NCBI RefSeq assembly: GCF_900168055.1
Contig: NZ_FUYS01000009.1
Location: 115,553-179,552, forward strand
Length of the DNA: 64,000 bases
Direction: 5' to 3'
Source of the DNA: Parapedobacter luteus
GTDB lineage: Bacteria > Bacteroidota > Bacteroidia > Sphingobacteriales > Sphingobacteriaceae
Both the position numbers and the translations under genes were made by a program. Below, piece after piece: positions 18,439-27,235 of this stretch (positions are counted from its first letter, which is position 1; every line of letters begins with the position of its first letter). Below the pieces are notes generated by a model. It was not told the DNA's origin and did no database searches. It was given only the letters and a program-made list of their open reading frames with translations.

Positions 18439-19475
18439 TAAAAATAAGTGTCCTTCACAATGGTGATAATGCCAGTCAACACAATATTAGCCACGGCCAA
18501 AGGTATTAAAATCTTCCATCCTAACCGCATCAATTGGTCATAACGGAAACGAGGGATTGTCCACCGTATCCACATGAAGAAAAAGATGAAGGCGAGGATT
18601 TTCGCAAAAAACACCAATACTCCGATGATGGTAATCCAGTTTTGAGATAGCCCCAAATCATACATAAACGGAAAATTATAACCACCAAAGTAAAGTGCCG
18701 CCATCAGGGAGGATGACACGAACATATTAATGTATTCGGCAAACATATAAAAAGCCAGCTTCATTGAAGAATACTCAACGTTATAGCCCCCAATCAGCTC
18801 CGTCTCACACTCGGCAAGGTCAAACGGCACGCGATTACATTCGGCAAATGCGCAAACCAGGAAAATCAGAAAGCCTATGGGTTGTACCCATATATTCCAA
18901 TTCACAAAGCCTTCCTGTTGTGCAACGATTTCACGGAGCGAAAGTGTGCCAGTCACCATCAACAATGCAATTAAGGAAAGCCCCATGCCGATTTCGTAAC
19001 TGATACTCTGGGATGCCGCGCGTACAGCGCCCATCAACGAGTATTTGTTGTTGGAGGCCCAGCCGCCAATCATGATGCCATATACGCCTAATGCAACGAC
19101 TCCAAAAATATAAAGGACGCCCACATTAATATCAGCAACCTGCAGCGTAATCACACGATCACCGATTGTTAGCTCTTGCCCCCAAGGAATCACCGCGCTG
19201 CTGATACATGCCGTGAACATCGCTACCGCCGGCCCAATAATAAATAGAAATTTATGAGCGCCCGCAGGGATGATTTCTTCTTTAAAGAAAAACTTTCCGC
19301 CATCACAAAGCGGCTGCAAAATACCAAAGGGGCCGGCGCGATCCGGGCCGAAACGCGCCTGCATAAAGCCAGCCACTTTCCGTTCTACCAACGTAGAATA
19401 CATGGCTATTACTAGCGTAATGGCAAACACAGCCACCACCAAAATCGTTTTTTCTACCAATAAAGCAGACTCCAT
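18438..19475 (-). CDS. nuoH: NADH-quinone oxidoreductase subunit H
   Basis: 345-residue membrane subunit that forms the quinone-entry chamber. It has eight predicted helices. Conserved stretches include ERKVAGFMQARFGPDRAGPFG (TM1 loop; ERK and RxGP are visible), GGWASNNKYSLMGA and FDLAECETELIGGYNVEYSS, the charged loop next to the quinone site. It overlaps nuoI by one base and lies 48 bp after nuoG. Confidence 0.96.
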   Translation of the reverse strand: MESALLVEKTILVVAVFAITLVIAMYSTLVERKVAGFMQARFGPDRAGPFGILQPLCDGGKFFFKEEIIPAGAHKFLFIIGPAVAMFTACISSAVIPWGQELTIGDRVITLQVADINVGVLYIFGVVALGVYGIMIGGWASNNKYSLMGAVRAASQSISYEIGMGLSLIALLMVTGTLSLREIVAQQEGFVNWNIWVQPIGFLIFLVCAFAECNRVPFDLAECETELIGGYNVEYSSMKLAFYMFAEYINMFVSSSLMAALYFGGYNFPFMYDLGLSQNWITIIGVLVFFAKILAFIFFFMWIRWTIPRFRYDQLMRLGWKILIPLAVANIVLTGIITIVKDTYF

Positions 19476-19523
19476 AGTTAAAAAATATGTTCCGTTTATC
19501 GCATTGCGCGACGTTATGCCAAC

Positions 19524-20537
19524 TTATAGCAACTCCTTGGCCCGTTCGAATTGTTCCTTATTTGCCTCCTGCAGCATCAGGTTTTTCTTAACTACGGCAG
19601 GCGGATTCAGCTCTGCGTAGTGATTGAGGGAAATTACCGAAGTACGTTTTACCTCGCGGGGCCCTTCTATCACCCAATCCGATGTTGCCTTCTTTTCAAA
19701 CCGGCAGGTATTGCAGATAAATTCCTCTACCTCGCCGTACTCGTCTTTACGCGCCGTGACGCGAAGCACCTCTTCCCCTTTGTACCACAAGGTCACCTTT
19801 CCGCTGCATGTCGGACAATCGCGGTGGGCCTCAACCGGCTTCGTAAACCATACGCGGTTTTTAAACCGGAAAGTCTTATCCGTCAATGCCCCAACCGGGC
19901 ACACGTCGATGACGTTACCCGAAAACTCGTTGTCGATAGCCTTCTCTATATAAGTTGAAATCTCCGCTGCATCTCCCCTTCCCAAGATACCATGCACACG
20001 CTGGGGGGTAAGTTGGTCAGCCACAAACACACAGCGATAGCAAAGGATGCAGCGCGTCATGTGCAACTGCACTTTATCTCCGATATCAATTTTATTGAAC
20101 GTTCTCCGCTCAAACTCATAGCGGGTGCTGGCTAGCCCATGCTCATAGCCTAAGTCTTGTAAATGGCATTCACCAGCCTGGTCACATATCGGGCAATCCA
20201 GCGGGTGGTTGATAAGCAGCATTTCCACCACCCCTTTTCTGGCCTCAATGACCTCGGGCGACGTGATATTCTGCACCTCCATTCCATCCATGACCGTGGT
20301 ACGGCATGAAGCCACCAGTTTCGGCATAGGGCGGGGATCCTTGTCCGACCCCTTGCTTACCTTCACCAGGCATGTACGGCATTTACCCCCACTGCCTTGT
20401 AATTTCGAATAATAGCACATGGCTGGGGGCACAATATCACCTCCAATCAGCCGGGCGGCATTCAATATGGTCGTCCCTGGAGGGACTTCCACCGGGATAC
20501 CGTCAATATTTACCTTGAATTTTACGTCATCAGCCAT
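19524..20537 (-). CDS. nuoG: NADH-quinone oxidoreductase subunit G, short form
   Basis: 337-residue iron-sulfur subunit, far shorter than the 690-910 residues of many NuoG proteins. It keeps the N-terminal 2Fe-2S ferredoxin domain (CYYSKLQGSGGKCRTC, N1b), the His-ligated N3 site (HPLDCPICDQAGEC) and the N4 cysteines (CILCYRC, DVCPVGAL). It then has a small segment with two CxxC pairs (CPTC and CNTC) that could bind one more cluster like the N7 site of some bacteria, and stops where the molybdopterin-oxidoreductase-like domain would begin. Such short forms are usual in this phylum as far as I know, so it is not a truncated pseudogene. Confidence 0.92.
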   Translation of the reverse strand: MADDVKFKVNIDGIPVEVPPGTTILNAARLIGGDIVPPAMCYYSKLQGSGGKCRTCLVKVSKGSDKDPRPMPKLVASCRTTVMDGMEVQNITSPEVIEARKGVVEMLLINHPLDCPICDQAGECHLQDLGYEHGLASTRYEFERRTFNKIDIGDKVQLHMTRCILCYRCVFVADQLTPQRVHGILGRGDAAEISTYIEKAIDNEFSGNVIDVCPVGALTDKTFRFKNRVWFTKPVEAHRDCPTCSGKVTLWYKGEEVLRVTARKDEYGEVEEFICNTCRFEKKATSDWVIEGPREVKRTSVISLNHYAELNPPAVVKKNLMLQEANKEQFERAKELL

Positions 20538-20667
20538 CTTCTTCAGCTTTGGGTTCGGTCTTTAATCAGCTTCCAGCCGATCATTAGCCTACCGTTAAGT
20601 ATTTTGTTCTATACGCACGTACGTCCAGCTTCTGCATTACTATGTGCAATCCGGCACGTCGCGTAGC

Positions 20668-22020
20668 TTACATCACCGGTTCAAGAGGGTCTGCATAATG
20701 CGCCAAACCATAATTACGGCGCTGTGCCTCATGCCCATTGGTGATGTGCCATTCAAACTCGTCTCTAAAATGGCGGATAGCACTTGCTACCGGCCAAGCC
20801 GCTGCATCGCCCAACGGACATATGGTATTGCCCTCGATTTTCTTGGATACATCCACCAACAAATCAATATCGCTGTATGAACCATGACCAAACTCGATTT
20901 TGTGAAGCACCTTTTCCATCCAGCCGGTACCTTCTCGACATGGCGAACATTGCCCACAACTTTCATGATGATAAAACCGTGTGAAATTCCAGGTATTGCG
21001 CACAATACACTGATCCTCGTCAAAAGCGATAAATCCGCCGGATCCCAACATCGTACCGCTTTGGAACCCACCATCAGCTAATGATTCGTAGGTCATCAAG
21101 CGGGATTCGCCTTTCAGTGTCTTCAAAATCAAGTTCGCAGGTAATATTGGCACTGAAGATCCCCCGGCCACGACCGCCTTCAAGCGTTTGCCATTGGCAA
21201 TACCTCCGCAATACTCATCCGAATAAATAAACTCTTCAACAGGTAATCCCAATTCGATTTCGTAGACGCCCGGCTTGTTCAGATTGCCACTGGCAGAAAT
21301 CAGTTTCGTGCCGGTGCTACGTTCGATACCTATTTTTGCATACTCTTCCCCACCTTCATTGATAATTGGCACAGTAGCCGCGATAGATTCAACGTTATTC
21401 ACTACCGTGGGACAATTATACAATCCCGAAACTGCCGGGAATGGTGGTTTTATTCTCGGATTGCCGCGCTTACCCTCCAGCGACTCCAGTAAGGCCGTTT
21501 CCTCCCCGCAGATGTAAGCTCCGCCTCCAGGCTGTACATACAGCTCAAGGTCATAGCCGCTACCCAAAATATTCTTACCAAGGAAGCCGGCATTTTTTGC
21601 CTCGGCAATTGCCCGTTCGAGAATCCGTATCTGAGGCATCATTTCTCCCCGTACGTAGATGTAGGAAGTATTTGCTCCCAACGCATAGCTTGACACAATC
21701 ATGCCTTCAATCAACGCATGCGGGATATGGGTCATTAAATAACGATCCTTGAATGTTCCGGGCTCCGATTCATCGGCATTGCAGACCAGATAGCGCGGCA
21801 CACCTTCCGGTTTAGCTAAAAAGCTCCATTTCATACCGGTCGGGAAACCTGCCCCACCACGCCCGCGCAGTCCTGATTTCTTCACCTCTTCCACCACTTC
21901 TTCGGGCGTAAGTGTCTTCAAGGCCTTTTCCACGGCACGATACCCCCCTTGTTGGCGGTATACTTCGAAGGTATGGATACCGGGAACATGAATATGTGTC
22001 AATAATAACTTACGTGCCAT
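20668..22020 (-). CDS. nuoF: NADH-quinone oxidoreductase subunit F
   Basis: 450-residue NADH-binding flavoprotein subunit. It has the FMN/NADH Gly-rich motif GRGGAGFPTGMKW, the second motif GAGAYICGEETALLESLEG (here GGGAYICGEE) and the N3 cluster cysteines CGQCSPCREG with a later TICPLGDA. An open frame runs 12 codons further upstream to a TTG, but the ATG at 22020 gives the normal family start and leaves 32 bp after nuoE. Confidence 0.95.
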   Translation of the reverse strand: MARKLLLTHIHVPGIHTFEVYRQQGGYRAVEKALKTLTPEEVVEEVKKSGLRGRGGAGFPTGMKWSFLAKPEGVPRYLVCNADESEPGTFKDRYLMTHIPHALIEGMIVSSYALGANTSYIYVRGEMMPQIRILERAIAEAKNAGFLGKNILGSGYDLELYVQPGGGAYICGEETALLESLEGKRGNPRIKPPFPAVSGLYNCPTVVNNVESIAATVPIINEGGEEYAKIGIERSTGTKLISASGNLNKPGVYEIELGLPVEEFIYSDEYCGGIANGKRLKAVVAGGSSVPILPANLILKTLKGESRLMTYESLADGGFQSGTMLGSGGFIAFDEDQCIVRNTWNFTRFYHHESCGQCSPCREGTGWMEKVLHKIEFGHGSYSDIDLLVDVSKKIEGNTICPLGDAAAWPVASAIRHFRDEFEWHITNGHEAQRRNYGLAHYADPLEPVM

Positions 22021-22052
22021 AATATCAGCTTTCAACCTTGGCTTTCCGATGG

Positions 22053-22583
22053 TCAACCGTTTACCTTGGCTTTTTCTGTTAATTCTTCAATCAGTTTGTC
22101 TACGCTTTCTTCGGTAAGGTTTTCGTAAAACGTATATTCAGGTCCGATTTGCAGCACAGGTCCATAGCCACAAGCCGCCAAACACTCCACGCCGCGCCAA
22201 CTAAACAACCCGTCGGGAGTCACTTCACCTTCCTTTACACCGAGCCTGTGTTCAATGTGCTTCATGATGCGTTCGGCGCCCACCAGACAGCACGGCCCTG
22301 TACGACAGACCTCCAATACATATTTCCCTTGCGGTTGCAGGAAAAACATGGTGTAAAACGTCGCCACCTCGTAGACCTCGATTGACTCAAGATTTAGGTA
22401 TGCGGCTACGCTATCCATGGCAGGAACGCTCAACCACCCATACTTGGCCTGTACTTCGTGCAAGATAGGCAGCAACGCCGATTTCTGTCTTCCCTCCGGA
22501 TAACGCGATACGATTTCGGCAAACTTGCCGAGCATTTCTTCCGTGAACTCCACGGGTTCGTTATGTTTCACACTAAGCATCAA
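22053..22583 (-). CDS. nuoE: NADH-quinone oxidoreductase subunit E
   Basis: 176-residue thioredoxin-like subunit of the NADH module that binds the N1a 2Fe-2S cluster. Ligand cysteines are seen in CRTGPCC and CLAACGYGP. The start overlaps the nuoD 3' end by 11 bp, indicating translational coupling. Confidence 0.95.
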   Translation of the reverse strand: MMLSVKHNEPVEFTEEMLGKFAEIVSRYPEGRQKSALLPILHEVQAKYGWLSVPAMDSVAAYLNLESIEVYEVATFYTMFFLQPQGKYVLEVCRTGPCCLVGAERIMKHIEHRLGVKEGEVTPDGLFSWRGVECLAACGYGPVLQIGPEYTFYENLTEESVDKLIEELTEKAKVNG

Positions 22584-23814
22584 GTTCTCCTGCTATAATG
22601 TTTAAACTACTCATGTTGATGATAGCATCAGATAACAACATCCCACTGCTCATGGGGGCGTACATCTGGTAATTGATAAACGAGGGTCTCCGGAAATGCA
22701 GGCGATAAGGTGAGCGGCCGCCGTCACTGATTAAATAAAAGCCCAGCTCGCCATTGGCGCCCTCAACACAGTGATACAATTCCTTCTTTGGCGCATCTAT
22801 TTCACCCATCACAATCTTAAAGTGGTAGATGAGTGCCTCCATGTTATTGAATACCTGCTCTTTTGGCGGAAGGTAGAAGTCTGGAACGTCCGCGTGAAAT
22901 ACACCCTTAGGTTCCTTTTCTATTTTAGCCAAGGCCTGTTCAATGATTCGCAAGCTTTGCCACATTTCATGATTACGCACCAAAAACCGGTCGTAAACAT
23001 CCCCATTTGTACCTACAGGAACCTCAAAATCAAATTCCTCGTACGAAGAGTAAGGTTCGTTGGCGCGCACGTCATAATCTACGCCTGTGGCCCTCAGAAT
23101 TGGGCCGCTCCAGCTGTAACTAAGCGCTGTTTCGGCATCTACGGCGGCCACACCTGAAGTCCGATCAATAAATATACGATTGCGTTCCAACAGTGCTTCA
23201 AACTCCTTCAACACTGCGGGAAATTCGTTAACAAACTCCCTGATCTTCGCAAAAGCCACCTCATTGAAATCCCGTTCAAACCCACCGATACGCCCGATAT
23301 TAGTCGTCAGTCGCGCCCCACATATTTCTTCGAATATTTCATAGATAAATTCGCGTTTTACCATCATCGGAATAAATCCGGCAAACGTGCCGGTATCGAC
23401 TCCAAGGATGCCGTTGCAAATGATATGATCGGCAATACGCGACAACTCCATGATGATTACGCGCATGTATTGGACCCGTTTGGGCAGCTCGATATCCAAC
23501 AACTTTTCTACCGTCATATGCCATCCCATGTTATTGATAGGCGAAGAGCAGTAGTTCAGCCGATCGGTCAATGTCGTAATCTGATAGTAAGCGCGCCGCT
23601 CGGCTATTTTTTCAAACGCCCGATGGATATAACCAATGGTCGACACCCCGCTAATGATTCGTTCGCCATCCACTTGCAATACGTTCTGGAATACACCATG
23701 TGTAGCAGGGTGCGTAGGCCCGAGGTTGAGCGTAAAAAGCTCGTCCTGCGGATCATTGTCGATAAAGATCGGCCTGTTGTCTGTTAATTTAATCTTGCTG
23801 ATAGCATCACTCAT
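22573..23814 (-). CDS. nuoD: NADH-quinone oxidoreductase subunit D
   Basis: 413-residue 49-kDa-type subunit that lines the quinone site. It has the conserved N-terminal GPTHPATHGVFQ motif, GYIHRAFEKIAE, and the C-terminal GELGFYL and RRPSFINYQMY stretches. NuoC and NuoD are separate genes here, not fused. It overlaps nuoE and is 11 bp after nuoC. Confidence 0.96.
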   Translation of the reverse strand: MSDAISKIKLTDNRPIFIDNDPQDELFTLNLGPTHPATHGVFQNVLQVDGERIISGVSTIGYIHRAFEKIAERRAYYQITTLTDRLNYCSSPINNMGWHMTVEKLLDIELPKRVQYMRVIIMELSRIADHIICNGILGVDTGTFAGFIPMMVKREFIYEIFEEICGARLTTNIGRIGGFERDFNEVAFAKIREFVNEFPAVLKEFEALLERNRIFIDRTSGVAAVDAETALSYSWSGPILRATGVDYDVRANEPYSSYEEFDFEVPVGTNGDVYDRFLVRNHEMWQSLRIIEQALAKIEKEPKGVFHADVPDFYLPPKEQVFNNMEALIYHFKIVMGEIDAPKKELYHCVEGANGELGFYLISDGGRSPYRLHFRRPSFINYQMYAPMSSGMLLSDAIINMSSLNIIAGELDA

Positions 23815-23825
23815 ATCGAAACCGT

Positions 23826-24329
23826 TTATCTACCGAAAAAATAATCCCCTTTATCCATTCGGTTGGGGTCCTCCAATGGATATTCTTTCCGCATCGGGAA
23901 TACGTCCATATCATCAACATTCAATATCCGACGCAAATCGGGATGCCCCACAAACTGGATTCCAAAGAAATCATACGTTTCGCGTTCCATCCAGTTGGCA
24001 CCATTCCACAGTACCGTAGCGGTGGGGATAGCCGGATATGCGCCATCCAGAAACACTTTTATACGTATCCTCACGTTATTTACCAAACTATGCAGGTGAT
24101 AGACCACCGCAAATTCCTTGGGCAAATCGGGGTAGTGTACGGCCGTAATATCCGTAAGGTAATTAAACTGCAGTTCGCCATCGGTTTTTAGAAACTCGAG
24201 TATATCCAGAATATCCTCTTTCCCTGTCTCAATGGTAAGCAACCCATAAGGGTCTTCAATTTGATTGAACCGATTTTCAAAGCGCGTATTGAGTCGCCCG
24301 ATAACGCTATCATTGCTCAGTTTAGCCAT
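23826..24329 (-). CDS. nuoC: NADH-quinone oxidoreductase subunit C
   Basis: 167-residue 30-kDa-type subunit. The signature WMERETYDFFGIQFVGHPDLRRIL-type segment is present at about 112-135 (ERETYDFFGI, HPDLRRIL). It overlaps the nuoB stop by 8 bp, consistent with coupled translation. Confidence 0.95.
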   Translation of the reverse strand: MAKLSNDSVIGRLNTRFENRFNQIEDPYGLLTIETGKEDILDILEFLKTDGELQFNYLTDITAVHYPDLPKEFAVVYHLHSLVNNVRIRIKVFLDGAYPAIPTATVLWNGANWMERETYDFFGIQFVGHPDLRRILNVDDMDVFPMRKEYPLEDPNRMDKGDYFFGR

Positions 24330-24873
24330 TCGTATGGAATCCGTATTTTTCCAGCAACGCCTTATACTCGGGCGTTTGCCTTCTGTTTAATGGTTCGTTC
24401 TTTACAATCTCCTGCAGCCGCATTACGCCGTCCAGGATGGCTTCCGGTCTAGGCGGACACCCCGGCACATATACGTCTACAGGAATGATTTCATCAATCC
24501 CCTGTAACACCGAATAAGTATCGAATATTCCCCCGCTTGACGCACATGCGCCAACAGCAATCACCCACCGAGGTTCGGCCATTTGCGAGTACACCTGCCG
24601 GAGCACGGGCCCCATCTTCTTTGCGATGGTCCCCATTACCATCAGCATATCTGCTTGTCGAGGAGAAAAGCTGTTTCGTTCCATCCCAAAACGCCCCGCA
24701 TCGTAAGTTGCGGCCATTGTAGCCATAAACTCAATGCCACAACACGATGTTGCGAATGGCAACGGCCACAGTGAATTGGCTCTCGCCAATCCGATAGCTT
24801 TATCCAATGATGTTGCGAAAAAACCAGATCCTTGAATACCGGGAGGAGCTTCCGCCATTTTTATATCACTCAT
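24322..24873 (-). CDS. nuoB: NADH-quinone oxidoreductase subunit B
   Basis: 183-residue subunit that binds cluster N2, the last electron carrier before quinone. All ligand motifs are visible: the vicinal cysteines in TSCCGIEFM, VGACASSGG and VPGCPPRPE. It is separated from nuoA by 122 bp that hold a terminator-like hairpin and a -7 box. It may therefore be the first gene of a separately initiated transcript. Confidence 0.96.
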   Translation of the reverse strand: MSDIKMAEAPPGIQGSGFFATSLDKAIGLARANSLWPLPFATSCCGIEFMATMAATYDAGRFGMERNSFSPRQADMLMVMGTIAKKMGPVLRQVYSQMAEPRWVIAVGACASSGGIFDTYSVLQGIDEIIPVDVYVPGCPPRPEAILDGVMRLQEIVKNEPLNRRQTPEYKALLEKYGFHTNG

Positions 24874-24896
24874 GCTAACCCCTTACCTTTCTTAAT

Positions 24897-24929
24897 AAAA
24901 AAAAACTCATCAGTCACACACTGATGAGT
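24897..24929 (-). terminator. Terminator-like hairpin between nuoA and nuoB
   Basis: On the minus strand a perfect 9-bp stem (ACTCATCAG / CTGATGAGT, 24905-24929, 7-nt loop) is followed by nine T residues (24905-24897). This is a textbook intrinsic terminator placed inside the complex I gene cluster, 24 bp before the nuoB start. It should attenuate read-through from nuoA. Confidence 0.82.
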
Positions 24930-24930
24930 A

Positions 24931-24958
24931 CAAATCTACAATATATTGCCCTTTTAAA
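24931..24958 (-). promoter_or_regulatory. Candidate internal promoter for nuoB-N
   Basis: On the minus strand TAGATTTG (24938-24931) matches the Bacteroidota -7 consensus TAnnTTTG. A TTTA 16 nt upstream (24958-24955) is a weak -33 element. Transcription would begin at about 24924-24926, inside the 5' arm of the adjacent hairpin, so this transcript could not form the full terminator. Confidence 0.5.
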
Positions 24959-24995
24959 CGGTTAATTATATTATTTAGAAACGTTCTAAAGGTGT

Positions 24996-25373
24996 TTATT
25001 CCCAGTCCAATACCCGTTTTTTAATCACATAGATAAACCCGAGAAGAAGCAGTGCCATGAACACAAACATCTCAATCAAACCTGACAATCCAAATTCACG
25101 GAAATTAACGGCCCAAGGGTACATAAAAATGACCTCGATATCAAAAATCACAAATAGGATTGCTACAATGAAGTATTTGATTGAAAAAGGTTGCCTGGCA
25201 TTTCCTATCACCTCAACGCCCGATTCGAATGCACCGAGCTTGGTTTCTGTCTTTACCTTGGGACCAATGAAATGGGTCAACAGAATCACGCCTGCGGAAA
25301 AAAGGATAGCAACCCCAAACTGGATCAAAATCGGTAAATAATCACTGGGCATACTTTGTACTTCTGGTTCCAT
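24996..25373 (-). CDS. nuoA: NADH-quinone oxidoreductase subunit A
   Basis: 125-residue membrane subunit of complex I with three helices. It has the conserved KLGAFESGVEVIGNARQPFSIKYF-type loop (KLGAFESG, FSIKYF) and FDIEVIFMYPWA. It is the first gene of the nuo set and lies 97 bp after the TPR gene. Confidence 0.95.
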   Translation of the reverse strand: MEPEVQSMPSDYLPILIQFGVAILFSAGVILLTHFIGPKVKTETKLGAFESGVEVIGNARQPFSIKYFIVAILFVIFDIEVIFMYPWAVNFREFGLSGLIEMFVFMALLLLGFIYVIKKRVLDWE

Positions 25374-25396
25374 ACTATGCTAACTATAAGATGCGA

Positions 25397-25404
25397 CAAA
25401 GCTA
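25397..25404 (-). promoter_or_regulatory. Candidate -7 promoter box of nuoA
   Basis: TAGCTTTG on the minus strand is an exact TAnnTTTG match, 23 bp upstream of the nuoA ATG. The expected -33 region falls within the preceding hairpin and shows no clear TTTG. Confidence 0.5.
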
Positions 25405-25438
25405 AAAATAAAGCGCTAATTTTAAAAATTAGCGCTTT
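25404..25438 (-). terminator. Terminator of the exb-ton operon
   Basis: On the minus strand an 11-bp stem (AAAGCGCTAAT / ATTAGCGCTTT, 25438-25410, 7-nt A/T loop) is followed by ATTTTT. It lies 33 bp after the TPR gene stop. Its T tract touches the nuoA -7 box. Confidence 0.75.
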
Positions 25439-25470
25439 ATAACATTCAATTTATTCTAACAAATCGGAAA

Positions 25471-27210
25471 TTATTGACCTGAAGAACCGCCCGTTGATGC
25501 TGCTGACGCTTGCTCAAGATATTGCAATGTCTGTTTCGCCCAAGCATTCTCCGGATCAAGCTTTAATACTTCGCCGATCAAATCCCTACCTTTTTGGTAC
25601 TCACCACGCTTTACACTCACTACGGCTATTGTGCTATATGCATCAACCAGCCTATTTTTATTCCTCTGAATTTCGCTGTCCCCTTTTTCTTTTACCATTT
25701 CAATGTATTTCAAGAAATAAGGCTCCGCGAGTCCCTTTGGATTTTCAGGATCATCCAAAAGATTACTTACATTCGCCCTGAACAGGTAAGCATCCTGAGT
25801 GGTCGGTGCCTTTTCGATAACCAGTCCGAGTGCCGTATCGGCCTTTTTGAGCCATTCAGTACGGGCCGGCTCCTCGGCCAATTGCTTGGTTGCCGCACCG
25901 TAATAGGTAGCAAAGCCAACATAGAAATTGTCGAGGACATGGTTCCGGGATGTAGGCGTAGCCGCAGGTATTTCAAACACCTTCGCCGCCAACGCATACT
26001 TCTTTTTATTGGTAACAAGATCCATACCTACCTCATGTAAGTCATCGGCGATAGAAGAATCGATAGCTACCGCCTTTTCCAATTGCGCAATCCCCTTATC
26101 GAAAAGGGCTTCATCTACCGGATCCTGTTCTACGGCGATATTAATGTCTGCCAACCCTAAATGCAGGTAATCAAGCGAAATAATCCGCTCTTCCTCCATG
26201 CGGGTGAACATTTTCTCCAACGCCTCTTTACTTTCTTGGTACTGCTTGTTTTCATAAGCCGAATAACCCAAGTAACGTAATATCTTTGGATTTACATCCT
26301 CCAATTGGGCCAGTTCAGCGGCTTGCGCTTGCAGCTCTTCGTAGTCCTTCACGTACACCAAAAAGTCGGCGTAGCGAATCCGTGAATCTACCGTATAATC
26401 GGTTTTATCCATGTATTGCTTGTAGAATGCCACAGCTTCTTTATTCCGTGCTGCGTAGTCCTCACTCGTAGTAGCCGTATTGGCCCACGCGTGGTACGTC
26501 TCTGCCAGTTCCCTATAGGTCGGTGCGTAGTCCGGCACCTCGGAAGCAATTTGTTTCAAGCCGTCAATAGCTTCCTGCCACGCATGTGACCCCCGGGTGA
26601 TCACTTGCATCTGCACACGGGCACGCGTAAGCGTATTATCAAGCACTGTAGCGTCCCGATAGCTCTTGTATGCCATGCTATTGTTCTTCAGCCCAAAATA
26701 GGCATCACCCAATGCCAAAGGTATCAACGGATCTTGGTTGTTTTTGGCTTTGGCCTGATCGAGATATTCCACCGCCTTCTGGTAATCTGGCTGTGGTGCA
26801 TCGATATAAGCCCTTCCAATGTGGTACAGCTCCAAATAATCTCTCCGTTTCAATCCCGAAGTCGCTTCGGCAAATTTGGTTGCAGCTGCACTCGCATTCT
26901 CGTTGTACAAATCTACGATCCCCTGCCCTACTTTATTCAGGTTGTTTTTGGGATCAGCTGCCAATCCTTGATTAAAAACGTTTAATGCGGAATCCAAGTG
27001 TTCATTATGTATATAGACAAGCCCTAAATAAAAATAGTTCTCTCCAGCTTTGGGCTTGTTTTTTACAAGTGTTTCCAACATTCCTTTGGCCTGGGCGAAT
27101 TGCTCGGCATCTATCGCCTTCCTCGCATCGTCCAAGCTCTGCGCACGTACTCCCGTAATCACAAAAGCAAGGGATATACCCCATATCATTGCTTTTTTCA
27201 TCATTTTCAT
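25471..27210 (-). CDS. Exported tetratricopeptide-repeat protein
   Basis: 579-residue TPR protein with a signal peptide (MKMMKKAMIWGIS...VRAQS). Repeats are readable through much of the length, for example NYFYLGLVYIHNEHLDSALNVF-like at about 58-80 and again near the C-terminus (YQKGRDLIGEVLKLDPENAWA). It is probably periplasmic or outer-membrane associated and serves as a protein-binding scaffold. It is the last gene of the exbB-tonB operon, 25 bp after the PstS-like gene. The C-terminus is Ser/Gly-rich. Exact role unknown; conserved location in Bacteroidota suggests a part in TonB-dependent envelope energisation. Confidence 0.85.
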   Translation of the reverse strand: MKMMKKAMIWGISLAFVITGVRAQSLDDARKAIDAEQFAQAKGMLETLVKNKPKAGENYFYLGLVYIHNEHLDSALNVFNQGLAADPKNNLNKVGQGIVDLYNENASAAATKFAEATSGLKRRDYLELYHIGRAYIDAPQPDYQKAVEYLDQAKAKNNQDPLIPLALGDAYFGLKNNSMAYKSYRDATVLDNTLTRARVQMQVITRGSHAWQEAIDGLKQIASEVPDYAPTYRELAETYHAWANTATTSEDYAARNKEAVAFYKQYMDKTDYTVDSRIRYADFLVYVKDYEELQAQAAELAQLEDVNPKILRYLGYSAYENKQYQESKEALEKMFTRMEEERIISLDYLHLGLADINIAVEQDPVDEALFDKGIAQLEKAVAIDSSIADDLHEVGMDLVTNKKKYALAAKVFEIPAATPTSRNHVLDNFYVGFATYYGAATKQLAEEPARTEWLKKADTALGLVIEKAPTTQDAYLFRANVSNLLDDPENPKGLAEPYFLKYIEMVKEKGDSEIQRNKNRLVDAYSTIAVVSVKRGEYQKGRDLIGEVLKLDPENAWAKQTLQYLEQASAASTGGSSGQ

Positions 27211-27235
27211 TTTATTTAGTGTTCAACCTTTATTA

